From contig NZ_JACYOF010000007.1 of assembly GCF_014932895.1 (NCBI RefSeq), positions 186,001 through 250,000 on the forward strand: DNA of 64,000 nucleotides. The letters are read 5' to 3'. Each line of letters begins with the position of its first letter. Position 1 is the stretch's first letter. The stretch comes from Bacillus thuringiensis (GTDB taxonomy: Bacteria; Bacillota; Bacilli; Bacillales; Bacillaceae_G). Position numbers and translations under genes: made by a program. The notes beneath the pieces are model-generated. The model searched no databases and had not been told where the DNA came from. It saw nothing but the letters and a program-made list of their open reading frames with translations. Positions 37,231-46,458 of the stretch are shown in pieces.

Positions 37231-38082
37231 TTATACAAAAAAGTAATCTCCATTCAGCTTTTCGTATCGTTCCTTACGCTTTTCAAATCGATCTTTATCT
37301 TTGATGGAAACACCGGCAACAATAGCATTCAAAAACGAAAACAGTACCGGAGTAGCATCAATCGTTGATTTCTCAGATGAATACATTGGAAAAATAGCAT
37401 CTGCATATTCCCTAATTGGGGCAAGTGGAGAATCTGTAATTCCAATCACAAAAGCTCCTTGCCCCTTAGCCATTTCAGCCACTTTAATTGTTTCTTTCAA
37501 ATAACGATGAAACGAAATAGCAATTAAAGTTGATTTATGATCCATCTCGCTTAAAGTACATAACAAATCGTTTGTTTCCGGATGAAGAATTTGAACATTT
37601 CCCCTCACTAGACCCAGAGTCATTGTGAGCCAATTAGCTGCAGAAAATGAAGATTTTAACCCTAAAACATAGATTTTATCCGTTTTTACTAATTGATCAA
37701 CAACCCGTTCAAACTCATTTTCATCAATATTATTGATTGTTTCTTGTATATATTGACAATCTCGTCCCATGACTTTCGCATAAAAATGAGGTTGTTCAGC
37801 TAATTCAAGTTTGCTGGAAAAGTACTGCCCAAGACTGCTCTTCATAAAAATAAGTTGTTCACGAACCATTTTTTGAAGTTCAGAAAATCCTGATAGTTTT
37901 ATAGAGTAACAAAATCGAATCACAGTTGTTTCACTTACCCCAACTTGCTCACCAATCTCACCTGCTGATTTAACAGCAAAGTCGCCCGGCTTTTCTAATA
38001 AATATTTAGCAACTCTTTGTTGACCTTTAGAGAGTTGATTATATTCCTCTTGAATAATTTCTTTTAGATCCAAACATGTCAC
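37231..38082 (-). CDS. RpiR-family regulator with SIS domain
   Basis: A 283-aa transcription factor with an N-terminal HTH_6 domain (residues 1-75; GQQRVAKYLLEKPGDFAVKSAGEIGEQVGVSETTVIRFC) and a C-terminal SIS sugar-phosphate-type domain (about 125-260). First gene of the D-amino acid operon, so probably its local regulator. A perfect 54-bp palindrome lies 22 bp upstream of its start and may be its operator. Confidence 0.85.
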   Translation of the reverse strand: MTCLDLKEIIQEEYNQLSKGQQRVAKYLLEKPGDFAVKSAGEIGEQVGVSETTVIRFCYSIKLSGFSELQKMVREQLIFMKSSLGQYFSSKLELAEQPHFYAKVMGRDCQYIQETINNIDENEFERVVDQLVKTDKIYVLGLKSSFSAANWLTMTLGLVRGNVQILHPETNDLLCTLSEMDHKSTLIAISFHRYLKETIKVAEMAKGQGAFVIGITDSPLAPIREYADAIFPMYSSEKSTIDATPVLFSFLNAIVAGVSIKDKDRFEKRKERYEKLNGDYFFV

Positions 38083-38103
38083 TCTCCCTAAACGAATTTA
38101 AAA

Positions 38104-38157
38104 CTTCTATCAATCACAATTATGAAGTTAAAACTTCATAATTGTGATTGATAGAAG
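38104..38157. promoter_or_regulatory. Perfect 54-bp palindrome upstream of rpiR
   Basis: Two exactly complementary 26-bp arms (outer CTTCTATCAATCACAA, inner TTATGAAGTT) around a central AA. No T-run follows on either strand, so it is not a standard terminator. Position just before the operon start suggests regulation, or a cruciform/MITE. Confidence 0.7.
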
Positions 38158-38339
38158 AGTAACACACACCACGACATAATTCAATAAAAATTCTAAAAAT
38201 TCTAACTAAATAATTTTGATAACCTTTTTTCTTATTTTGCTGATAGTAACGCCTCAAGAGCATCTTTGAGAAAATGAAACGAACCTCTCCAATTGTTTCA
38301 TTTTGGATTTAGAATGAAGTAAGATACCCATCACAATAG

Positions 38340-38498
38340 ACAAAATTTGAAGAATGGGTTGCTAAATATCATAATCTTTTAAAAGAACTCTATGATATTG
38401 ATGAAATTGAGAATAGTGACGAGGAATGGTTTTATTTAGCCACAGTTGGATTCCAAATAGATGAGCCTTATTTTAAGGAAGGTGATAAAGATGAGTGA
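38340..38498 (+). pseudogene. C-terminal fragment of a gene coupled to the MFS pump
   Basis: 52 codons (TKFEEWVAKYHNLLKELYDIDEIENSDEEWFYLATVGFQ...) with no start; a stop precedes directly. The TGA overlaps the MFS start region, the pattern of a translationally coupled upstream gene, probably a small regulator. Family not recognised. Confidence 0.45.
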
Positions 38499-39747
38499 AC
38501 CAGTTTTACAAAAAATTGCAGTCACGACAAAAGTTAAATCTTTATTCAAACAAAAATCTTTTATATTACTTTGGATTAGTACCATCTTCTCTGGGTTGAG
38601 TTTCAGTATGTTTTATTTTGCTGAAGCATGGTACGTTGTTCAGGAGTTGAATTTAGAAGCTTCCTTAGGGATTATTTATATTATTGGAGCAATTCCTCGG
38701 ATCTTATTTATGTTGTTAGACGGCGTGCTAGCAGATAGACTAAGTCAATCGAAAATAATGTTTTTTTCAGACTTAACAAAAGCAATATTAATTGGAGGAT
38801 TAGTTTTATTGTTATTATTTACAGGTGAGATACATCTCTGGACATTAATTATTTTTGCGTTATTTTTTGGTGTTTTGGATGCGTTTTTCTGGCCTGCATC
38901 TAGTTCTATTACTCCCGTTATTGTTCCAAAAGAATTTCTAACAAGAGCGAATTCAATTATTCAAACTACAAGTCAATCTACTTCAATTTTGGGTCCAATG
39001 ATAAGTGGATTTATAATTGTTGGATTTGATTATACAGGGATTTTCAGTTTGATTACAATCCTGCTTATTTTAGGTAGTTGCTTTATATTTTTTATTAAAG
39101 TTAATAAACAAGTTGTTAATACTCAAGAAAATAAGCATCATTTGCTTATAAGTTTAAAAGAAGGAATTAGCTATGTTAAGAAGGCACCAATATTAATGGC
39201 TTTCATTTTAAAAACATTATTTTTGAATCTTTTTTTCGTAGGTCCATTAACTATAGGATTACCGATTTTTGTTAAAAATATATTGGAAGGAGAAACAATA
39301 GACTATAGTTTTATAATGTCGTTTTTAGCTATAGGGATGGTACTAGGCTCGATTATCCTTGGTATTATAAATCTCAAAAGAAATAGAGGAATTCTTAGTT
39401 TAACATCACAAATGTTTGTAGGACTTTGTTTCTTGATATTAAGTTTTAGTAATGAACTATGGCAAGGTGTTGTTATTGTTGTTTTTTTGGGGATATCAAT
39501 GACAATTTCTAATATATGTGCTGTTTCTGTTGTGCAAAATGAAGCTGAACCAGAAATGATTGGAAGAGTAATGAGTATTCAAATAGTCTCTTCCATGGGA
39601 TTAACACCCATTTCCTATGGATTGACTTCATTAAGTCTTTCGCTTGGGATAAATATAAAATTTATTATTATGGTTGGTGCCTTATCTTTGATAGCATTTA
39701 CCTTATTTATATACTTTAAAATTCCAGCTTTACGGACCGTCGACTAA
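38491..39747 (+). CDS. MFS efflux transporter (MefA/MFS_3-like)
   Basis: A 418-aa membrane protein with twelve predicted hydrophobic segments in two six-helix bundles and the MFS loop 2-3 motif DGVLADRLSQSKIM. Layout and opening (LFKQKSFILLWISTIFSGLSFSMFY) are those of the MefA macrolide-efflux-like group. ATG at 38491 with AAGGAAGGTG upstream; the open frame reaches 38461 but in fragment sequence. Substrate unknown; drug export likely. Confidence 0.82.
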   Translation: MSEPVLQKIAVTTKVKSLFKQKSFILLWISTIFSGLSFSMFYFAEAWYVVQELNLEASLGIIYIIGAIPRILFMLLDGVLADRLSQSKIMFFSDLTKAILIGGLVLLLLFTGEIHLWTLIIFALFFGVLDAFFWPASSSITPVIVPKEFLTRANSIIQTTSQSTSILGPMISGFIIVGFDYTGIFSLITILLILGSCFIFFIKVNKQVVNTQENKHHLLISLKEGISYVKKAPILMAFILKTLFLNLFFVGPLTIGLPIFVKNILEGETIDYSFIMSFLAIGMVLGSIILGIINLKRNRGILSLTSQMFVGLCFLILSFSNELWQGVVIVVFLGISMTISNICAVSVVQNEAEPEMIGRVMSIQIVSSMGLTPISYGLTSLSLSLGINIKFIIMVGALSLIAFTLFIYFKIPALRTVD

Positions 39748-39829
39748 ATCATCAATTATAAAATATCTTTAGGAAGAGAATACACTACTGAATATCTAAA
39801 TAAATAGGGTGTAATTGACTATAGAGATA

Positions 39830-39936
39830 CAAAATTTCGTTTAGGGGGCATTATAAAATCTTAACTTGATAGCGATGTGATACTACCCCATACCTATCAA
39901 GCTAAGAAAATATAACTACCCCCAGAACTAGATTTT
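39830..39936. repeat. IS231-end tip-to-tip palindrome 1
   Basis: Arms AAATTTCGTTTAGGGGGCAT...CTTAACTTGATAGC and its imperfect complement meet near 39880. Each arm resembles the first 60 bp of IS231 (TTTAGGGGGCATTT...TTAGCTTGATAGCGATGTG), with the IS tips facing the centre. Confidence 0.6.
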
Positions 39937-40068
39937 GTCCTAATATCTAATAAAAAGCTCTTTTTTTATTTTGGGGTTGATTTGTTTTCTTAAGTTAATG
40001 GGCATGGGTTGAGACTTCGAAATATCATGCTTCCACATCAAATAACAAACATGAAAAGGACTTTAAAT

Positions 40069-41079
40069 TTAATTCGCAGGATTTCTCTCTTTTACAAGAT
40101 CTTCGATGTTATTTGCTTCTTTGATTTCTTTTGATGATAACCAATTTTCATATATTGTTCCTGTCTTATTGGTTAAATAGATGTTAAAGTTTTTATTATA
40201 TAGTTCTTCTTTAAGGATTGTGGTTACTTTGATTAAATCCTCAATTAAAGGGGGATTGTTTTCAAATATATTATTGGTGGTATTAATAACTAAAGTCACT
40301 ATATATTTTCGACTATCCTCATCATCCGAACTTGAATAAGTAATATTTTTAATTGCAAATCGATCATTTTGAATTTCATGTAATCTCTCTTCTACTTTTG
40401 TTTGCGTTCTAATCCAATTTTCCCAATAAACGTTTATGGAATCTTTCATCGTGGATTTCATTGTTAGTAACAACTCTTCTTTTGTTATCATTTTTTGCAC
40501 ATTTTTAAAAGGTCCACCTAAAGATTTACCATTATGATCCTTAATTTCAAGTTCTGTTATCTTTTTATTATTCTTCTGAATGAGTTGAAATAGAGTATAT
40601 AAACGATCTAATTCTACTGATTCAAATTGGCTAAAGTCAATCTCGTTGTTACTCATTTGCAAAGTTAATAATAATTCATTAGTTGGTTTTCCTTCTTCTG
40701 GCTCTCTATTATCCATCATATATTGAAGAACATTTTCATTTTCAGATTCCACGTAACCTAATTTTTTAATTTCTTCCAGAATTGGTTTGAATTTCTTATA
40801 TTCCTCATATGTTTTTTTCCCAAATTGGTATTCATCACCTTTTATGGATGAATTGAAGAAGCCATCTACCTCTACTCGAAATTGAATATTTTTGTTGTTC
40901 TTTGCTTGCACAGTATGGTATGTATGTCCCATATTATTTTCATTTAGAGGGCTCAAATGTGTTACAACAACATCGATTCCGTGTTTTTCTTTTATATATT
41001 TTTGTACCTCATCTTCATTAACTTGATTACAACCACTCAAAAATAAGAAACATACCACTAACAATATTACATTTTTCAC
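40069..41079 (-). CDS. Putative lipoprotein, 336 aa
   Basis: Signal peptide with lipobox LFLSGC (Cys17) followed by a long charged, mostly helical extracytoplasmic region rich in Asn, Lys and Glu. No catalytic motif or known family recognised; the N-terminal KYIKEKHGIDVVVTHL resembles DUF1433-type lipoprotein starts in the B. cereus group. GGGAGGGG lies a few bases upstream. No operon partner; flanked by IS231-type palindromes. Confidence 0.7.
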   Translation of the reverse strand: MKNVILLVVCFLFLSGCNQVNEDEVQKYIKEKHGIDVVVTHLSPLNENNMGHTYHTVQAKNNKNIQFRVEVDGFFNSSIKGDEYQFGKKTYEEYKKFKPILEEIKKLGYVESENENVLQYMMDNREPEEGKPTNELLLTLQMSNNEIDFSQFESVELDRLYTLFQLIQKNNKKITELEIKDHNGKSLGGPFKNVQKMITKEELLLTMKSTMKDSINVYWENWIRTQTKVEERLHEIQNDRFAIKNITYSSSDDEDSRKYIVTLVINTTNNIFENNPPLIEDLIKVTTILKEELYNKNFNIYLTNKTGTIYENWLSSKEIKEANNIEDLVKERNPAN

Positions 41080-41163
41080 TCTTTTTCTAACCCCTCCCTA
41101 TGTAAGAAATGATTCTTGATTGTGCAGCACAGTGCAAAACCTTCTTTTGTTTAGTCATATACT

Positions 41164-41331
41164 TTAACTTTTATATAGTGTGAACCTTAAATTATTTAAG
41201 TTCTTGACGTTTCCACCTATACTGCCTGAAGCATTACTGTCTTGAAATACAGATAACTTATTTGTTTTAAGATCTTTCCAAACTTTATAAGTATATGATT
41301 CATTGGGCTCATCTTTAAATTGTACATTCAT
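41164..41331 (-). pseudogene. Short C-terminal-like frame, 55 aa
   Basis: MNVQFKDEPNESYTYKVWKDLK...LNNLRFTLYKS has well-formed protein composition but no ribosome site; stops precede it. Probably the tail of a decayed secreted or membrane protein. Confidence 0.35.
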
Positions 41332-41489
41332 ACCATGAAACCTATTTTACTACAAAATATGGTTCTATTATCAAATTATTACTTTCTTTATATCCTTTAC
41401 TTTACATATCTACATCAGTTAACATAACCCCACTTATTGGTAGCATCCGAAACGATAAAAATAAACTTCATTGCTATAACAGATACCAA

Positions 41490-41605
41490 ATTTTCGTTTA
41501 GGGAGTACGTCAAAATCTTAACTTGATGGGCATGGGGTACCACCATATATCCATCAAGTTAAGAAAAGCAAATACCTTCAAAACGGAAATTTTGTGCATT
41601 TTTCT
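41490..41605. repeat. IS231-end tip-to-tip palindrome 2
   Basis: CTTAACTTGATGGGCATGGG meets its near-complement around GGTACC at about 41536; outer arms share AAATTTTCGTTT / AAATTTCCGTTTT. It sits on the 3' end of the peptidase-G2 gene and supplies that gene's abnormal tail. Confidence 0.6.
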
Positions 41606-42121
41606 CTTTTTTATTGCTTTGGGGTAACTAGTTCTTTTAGCTGGAATTGTCACTTCGTGATGGATTCGACGTTCCCATTCATCGGGTGAATAACGACCAT
41701 GCCAGCTTAATTCTGCACTGTCCACAAGTAAACTAGGAGTTGCACTACTTATTCCTAAGATGAAGTCATCGGAAGACGTAGCTACTCTAATTTTATTTTC
41801 TTCTAAGCTGATAAAGTAGCCAACATCTATGTTATTGCCATCGATTGTTTCGAACATCTCGGCAACATCTGCCCCACCTGTGTTATAGGTGGTACCATCA
41901 ATATACATCTGACCATTACTTGCTAGCCATTTCACACCTAAGCCTGGAGAACCTGAAGATGTTCCATTGGCAATGAACCAGGAAAAAGACTCTGTAGCAT
42001 CCCAAAATTGCCCTATGATATGAGCACCTAAAAATCCGGCAGTACTCGTATTTTGACCTTCAGCATGAGAGACATCTCCACTTGCTGTCGTGAAATTCCC
42101 TTCGGCAAAGGATGTAGGCAT
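41510..42121 (-). pseudogene. Peptidase G2 (IMC autocleavage) domain protein, truncated
   Basis: About 160 residues match the autoproteolytic peptidase-G2 domain found on phage tail and spore-surface proteins: ASGDVSHAEGQNTSTAG..AHIIGQF, SWFIANGTSSGSPGLG.KWLASNGQMYIDGTTYNTGGADVAEMFE and DFILGISSATPSLL. The N-terminal repeats are missing (it starts in the middle of an AEGN-type repeat). After VTIPAKR the frame runs into palindrome 2, ending with foreign residues. Both ends are thus lost. Confidence 0.75.
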
Positions 42122-42234
42122 TTCGAATCTTACTGATTACAATTACTCTCTTTTTATATTAGAAATACCCTATAGAATATTTTTTCATTTTCTATAGGGT
42201 ACATTTTATTAAGATATTTTATTAAGATATTATA

Positions 42235-43041
42235 TTAAAGATCGCCATTTGTTCTAACTAGTTTGTCCTCAACAATTCTAACCATAGAACCATTTGCAAC
42301 TTCATTTTTTATGTAACTACTATATTGAGTAATACTCCAGGAATAATTGTTGTAAGCAATCGTTCTACCAACTTCATTATTATACAGGTCCATTTCCTTA
42401 TCAACACCACTAGAATATTGCTCATGGGCATCCGTCCAAACTTTTGCTCTTGCAACTCCAACATCACGACCTTTAATAGCACCTAAATCTTTAGAAAGGG
42501 CCGCATTCCAAAAAGAGTGCCTAAAAGCATCACCATTTCCTTGATAAAGTGTTGAACTGCTGTAGTATTTCTCTGAAGTTGTCTTCGCTAAAACGGAACA
42601 TGCCCCATAAGTTACAAATTCAAATGGATTTTTCTTAGCTAAATCAATTTCAGCATCAGTCAATGTTCCAAAGCCGGGTATTTGAAGTGAGTATGCAGAA
42701 CGAAATGATACTGATTGATTATTTTTAATCTTTTCAGCCACAATTCGATTTAATTCGTCTTCAGATTTGCTGTCAGCAATGTTTTTCACTTCTTGATATA
42801 TGGCATTTAAAGCAGCTAGATTAATTGATTTGACTTCCTTATCAGTCAGAAATTCATTATTTTTTTCGGTATCAATATAATTCAATACTCTTTCTTCTGT
42901 AGGTTTGTTAGACGAAATTGATTGTACTTTAGTTATATCCCCTTCATCTGCATAAGAAGTACTTGGTAGAATCCCTCCACCTAATAATCCCATAGTTAAT
43001 GCCGTGACCCCTAAACGTTTTAAGCTTTGATTGTTTCTCAT
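42235..43041 (-). CDS. Secreted DUF6973-type protein
   Basis: A 268-aa exported protein with a cleavable signal peptide (about 1-31, ending STSYA-DE). The C-terminal domain carries the conserved GNGDAFRHSFWNAALSKDLG and AKVWTDAHEQYSSG...MDLYNNEVGR blocks typical of the DUF6973 family, with invariant His/Asp residues suggesting a hydrolase. GGGGA 8 nt upstream of ATG. Monocistronic. Function unproven; possibly a secreted toxin-like enzyme. Confidence 0.72.
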   Translation of the reverse strand: MRNNQSLKRLGVTALTMGLLGGGILPSTSYADEGDITKVQSISSNKPTEERVLNYIDTEKNNEFLTDKEVKSINLAALNAIYQEVKNIADSKSEDELNRIVAEKIKNNQSVSFRSAYSLQIPGFGTLTDAEIDLAKKNPFEFVTYGACSVLAKTTSEKYYSSSTLYQGNGDAFRHSFWNAALSKDLGAIKGRDVGVARAKVWTDAHEQYSSGVDKEMDLYNNEVGRTIAYNNYSWSITQYSSYIKNEVANGSMVRIVEDKLVRTNGDL

Positions 43042-43434
43042 ATTATCCCCAAAACCTTCCTGATATTCAGATTCATATAAATTCTAATAATGACCTGAAA
43101 ATATTAATATTTTTATGTAAAACTTTATTTAAAAAGTTACACACTTAAGTAAGAATAAAATGAAAAGAATTTATATTTCATAAAACCCTTTCATCTTTAT
43201 ATATCATTTTAACATTTATACAACTTGTTTCCAATTGTATAAATGAAATATTTTAAATATTCAAGACGAATGACCTCTCCATAACTACCTTCAAGATAAC
43301 TATCCGAATGTGAACTTAAAAATATGGGAAGGTGGCCCTTTATACTTATACTAGAGCAATTAGAAAATTGGAATATCGAACTCGCTATCTTGCGTACACC
43401 CTTTAATAAAGATGTTTTTTCTAGTATTTGTTTA
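43042..43434. other. AT-rich intergenic region
   Basis: Promoter region of the secreted protein followed by non-coding sequence downstream of the DUF4046 remnant; nothing else recognised. Confidence 0.4.
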
Positions 43435-43662
43435 TCAAAGGAGCCATTCGTTATAGTCTTTAATAATGTGACGATTCCATTTCTCTTTAATTTCTTCGGA
43501 GTTCCATTTTTAAATTTCTTCTATTAAATATCTGGTTGTTTTTTGGGCGTTTTCATTTTGGGGGTCTTCGTTCCAAGGTCCAGAAGGGAATCGTTTTAAT
43601 TTACCCTGTAAAATTCTTTTTGAAATTTCTGTTATATCTTTGGAGTAACATTTGTTATTCAT
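43435..43662 (-). pseudogene. DUF4046 protein, N-terminal remnant
   Basis: From an ATG with GGAGA upstream: MNNKCYSKDITEISKRILQG...RYLIEEI-stop-KWNSEEIKEKWN...YNEW. This matches the start of the large B. cereus-group DUF4046 proteins (ribosome-associated-looking repeats) with one in-frame TAA. The many downstream repeats are absent. Confidence 0.6.
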
Positions 43663-43711
43663 TGTGATATCTCCATTTCTTTTTGGTTAAAAAAGAAAAT
43701 GTATAGGAATT

Positions 43712-43822
43712 GTTCATTTTTTCGTTTTGGATAGAATGTATTTCTTAGCTTGATAGTGATGGGGTGGTACCCCACATCCATCAACTTAAGAATTTTATGA
43801 CGCCCCCAAATGAGATTTTTAC
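43712..43822. repeat. IS231-end tip-to-tip palindrome 3
   Basis: TTCTTAGCTTGATAGTGATG and CATCCATCAACTTAAGAA meet around GGTGGTACCCC at 43770; outer arms TTTTTTCGTTTTGG and CCAAATGAGATTTTT are also partly complementary. Confidence 0.6.
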
Positions 43823-43845
43823 TTAGAAATATCAATTTTACTGTT

Positions 43846-44107
43846 TGAAGTGAACCCCGAAGGTTAGACAGGTCGTTTTATTAGGCAACCTCTAGGGTAT
43901 GAACCCAGTATTGTACCGGTCTCATACCCTTTAATTTTGCCTTAATTCTTTTATGATTATAGTAGTCTATGTACTTTGCTAATTCTTGTTTGAAATGTGT
44001 TACACTTTCAAATTATTCTCGATACAGAAATTCTGAATTCATGATACCGAAAAAATTTTCAATAACGGCATTGTCATAACAGTTTCCTTTGCGAGACATA
44101 ATTTGAG
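43846..44107 (-). mobile_element. IS3/IS150-family orfB 3' fragment
   Basis: The minus strand reads [29 protein letters not shown][40 protein letters not shown], the end of an IS3-family integrase with the catalytic Glu in AVIENFFG. It finishes at the terminal repeat TGAAGTGAACCCCGAAGG at 43846. One in-frame stop; the 5' part is missing. Confidence 0.85.
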
Positions 44108-44119
44108 TTTAGATATGCC

Positions 44120-44992
44120 CTATTTATTAAAAAATTCTAAAATACGATCATTTATATATTGAGGATTCTCCATGGACATCAAATGCCCTACATCTTTCAC
44201 CAATTCTACAGTTAAATTGGGTGATGAATTTTCAGCACATTTGAAAGCTTCTATTGGGTTATACATTACTTCATTCTCCCCTAACATTAGCAGCATAGGC
44301 GTTTGAATTTCGGCTAACTCTTGGTTCGTAAAAATATATGGAAATCCCTGTTCTGTTGGAGTTTCATTTTTCACTGAATTATTCCACATCATTCCTGCTA
44401 TCAATTGTTCTTGAATATAAGGATGAACAGTGTATCGATTCTCAAAAATCCACCCTAAAAATTTCTCGACCCCTTCCCTACTATTCATCATTCCTGAAGC
44501 ATAGGAAAAAAACAAAGGATGAAAAGGAATATACGTTGCTGCAGGACTCATTATTACTGCCTTATTTACCTTCTCTGGAAAAAATGTCAAGAAGTTAACA
44601 GTATGCAAAGCACCATATGACAATCCTACAATGTTCGTGCTATTAATTTCTAATGTATGTAATACTTCTTTTAACCATAGTGCGTAACTTAAGCGATCTG
44701 TAAATCCTTTTTTTGGAAGGCTTTTATTTTTATCTCCTAAAATATCAATACACATTATTCTAAAATGTTTACTCCATTGTAAAATATTTGAATACCACAT
44801 TGTCGAACTCATTTTTGCTCCATGAAGTAATACCAGAGGTTGTGCTAATTTATTACCACTTTCAATAATATGAGTCTTCCCTTGAGATGTTTCTACAAAG
44901 TAAGATAAAAAACTAGTTGGCCATAATTTTAGACTTTTCTCATAAGATTGTAGATAGTTAGTTTCTTGATAGTTTTGTTCTAAAATCTTCAT
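44120..44992 (-). CDS. Alpha/beta hydrolase
   Basis: A 290-aa cytoplasmic serine hydrolase. Oxyanion strand VLLHGAKMSSTMWYSN (near 55), nucleophile elbow GLSYGA, acid in LMLGENEVMYNP and catalytic His in DVGHLMSMENP. Start at 44992 behind GGAGGG. It follows the glycosyltransferase gene by 61 bp, so the two may handle one compound, for instance a macrolide or lactone, but substrate is inferred only from context. Confidence 0.8.
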   Translation of the reverse strand: MKILEQNYQETNYLQSYEKSLKLWPTSFLSYFVETSQGKTHIIESGNKLAQPLVLLHGAKMSSTMWYSNILQWSKHFRIMCIDILGDKNKSLPKKGFTDRLSYALWLKEVLHTLEINSTNIVGLSYGALHTVNFLTFFPEKVNKAVIMSPAATYIPFHPLFFSYASGMMNSREGVEKFLGWIFENRYTVHPYIQEQLIAGMMWNNSVKNETPTEQGFPYIFTNQELAEIQTPMLLMLGENEVMYNPIEAFKCAENSSPNLTVELVKDVGHLMSMENPQYINDRILEFFNK

Positions 44993-45053
44993 TTTAATTC
45001 CCTCCATATAACTCATTTTCATAATTCATTTTTAAAGTCACAGTAGTTTTGCT

Positions 45054-46256
45054 TTACTCAATACTCATTTTAAATTTAAAGGTTTCAATTTCATCGACTG
45101 CCTTGTTATATCCTCCAGCATTTTTTAAAGATTTTCCAATTCTATGGCTATTTTTTGTATAAATATTATTTGATAACACATGAATTGCTGTATTACGTAA
45201 TATTTCCGGAGTAAGCAAATTACGATCTAACTGGACTCCGGCTTCTAATTCTTCTATTCTTTGAGCAACTATAGGTTGATCTCCCATAACTGGAATAACT
45301 AGCATAGGAACACCAAAATATAAGCTTTCACTGGAACTATTCATTCCCCCATGTGTAATAAATAAATCAGTATGTTGTAGAATATCTAATTGAGGAACGT
45401 AATTATATAGCTTAAAATTAGACGGAATATTATCTAATTGACTAATATCATTTTGTTCCCCTATAGCTAATATGACAGTGACCGGGCTATCTCGAAATGC
45501 TTCAAAACATGTGTAATAAAAGTCGGGTTGCTGGTTAAATACTGTTCCCATAGAAATAAAAATAAGCTTGTTTCCCTTTTCCTGTTCTAAGGAAAAAGAA
45601 TCTACATCTTTACGCTGTGCAATAGAGGGCCCAACAAATATATAAGAATCATCAAATTCTTCGACATTTGGTTGATACAATTTTGATGTATATACAATTG
45701 TAATATCCCCAGGGCATGTCATCACATTTTGTTTTTCATTAAGGGTAATGCCATAAATATCTTCCCATTTTTTCAAAATGTACATGACTTCCTGATATAA
45801 AGGGGATTGTTTATTTTCTTCCCCATGATCTTTCATAAGAGTAGAGGCTATCTTTTTAGTAATAGCAAATGTTGTACATGAAGAAATTTTAGGTAATTGT
45901 AATACTTCTGCTATGATCCATCCAACAGCGAAATTATTATCATATATGACATAATCGTAATCTTCTTCTTTTACTTCTTCTAAAATTACCTCTATCATTT
46001 TATCCATGGATTTTACCATGTGTAATAATAGTTCTTGAGAATCCATTTGCCTACTCATTCTTTTTACCATGTCTATTTGTGATATGAAATTTTCATATGG
46101 TCGAAATAAGGCTCCTGTATTCTCTATTTTATTTCTATACTTTTCTACGCAATAGTAAATAACTTCCTCGCCTCTTTTTATTAGTTCTTCGACAAGTGCA
46201 ATTGTCGGATTAATATGTCCTTCTCCTGGAAAATTAAACATTAGAACTCTTGCCAT
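45054..46256 (-). CDS. Macrolide-type UDP-glycosyltransferase (GT1)
   Basis: A 400-aa GT-B enzyme of the MGT/YjiC/YojK group that glucosylates macrolides, flavonoids or other aglycones using UDP-sugars. N-terminal acceptor domain with catalytic His in PGEGHINPTIALVEEL (near 13). C-terminal donor domain with the UDP motif FITHGGMNSSSESLYFGVPMLVIPVMGDQPIVAQRIEE. Length is normal. Upstream partner of the alpha/beta hydrolase. Likely self-protection or detoxification by glycosylation. Confidence 0.85.
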   Translation of the reverse strand: MARVLMFNFPGEGHINPTIALVEELIKRGEEVIYYCVEKYRNKIENTGALFRPYENFISQIDMVKRMSRQMDSQELLLHMVKSMDKMIEVILEEVKEEDYDYVIYDNNFAVGWIIAEVLQLPKISSCTTFAITKKIASTLMKDHGEENKQSPLYQEVMYILKKWEDIYGITLNEKQNVMTCPGDITIVYTSKLYQPNVEEFDDSYIFVGPSIAQRKDVDSFSLEQEKGNKLIFISMGTVFNQQPDFYYTCFEAFRDSPVTVILAIGEQNDISQLDNIPSNFKLYNYVPQLDILQHTDLFITHGGMNSSSESLYFGVPMLVIPVMGDQPIVAQRIEELEAGVQLDRNLLTPEILRNTAIHVLSNNIYTKNSHRIGKSLKNAGGYNKAVDEIETFKFKMSIE

Positions 46257-46458
46257 ATTATTGTTCCTCCCCTAAAGTTTAATTAACTATTCTATTATTA
46301 CTAATATCAATCACGTACTGATACTTGAAGTAAAGCTAAGGATTTTCCCCCTTCATTTTAATGAAATCACTTGTGCTATTAAATAGAAAAAACAATTAAG
46401 AAACAAAGTAGATATAAAAAATTACATAATTCTCTCTCTATTTCTCTTATGTATAATA

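Noticed and set aside
41160-41190. ATAGTGTGAACCTTAA resembling an eighth MerR dyad
   Set aside because: It has no TATAAT at the right distance and is explained by codons of the small frame ending RFTLYKS.
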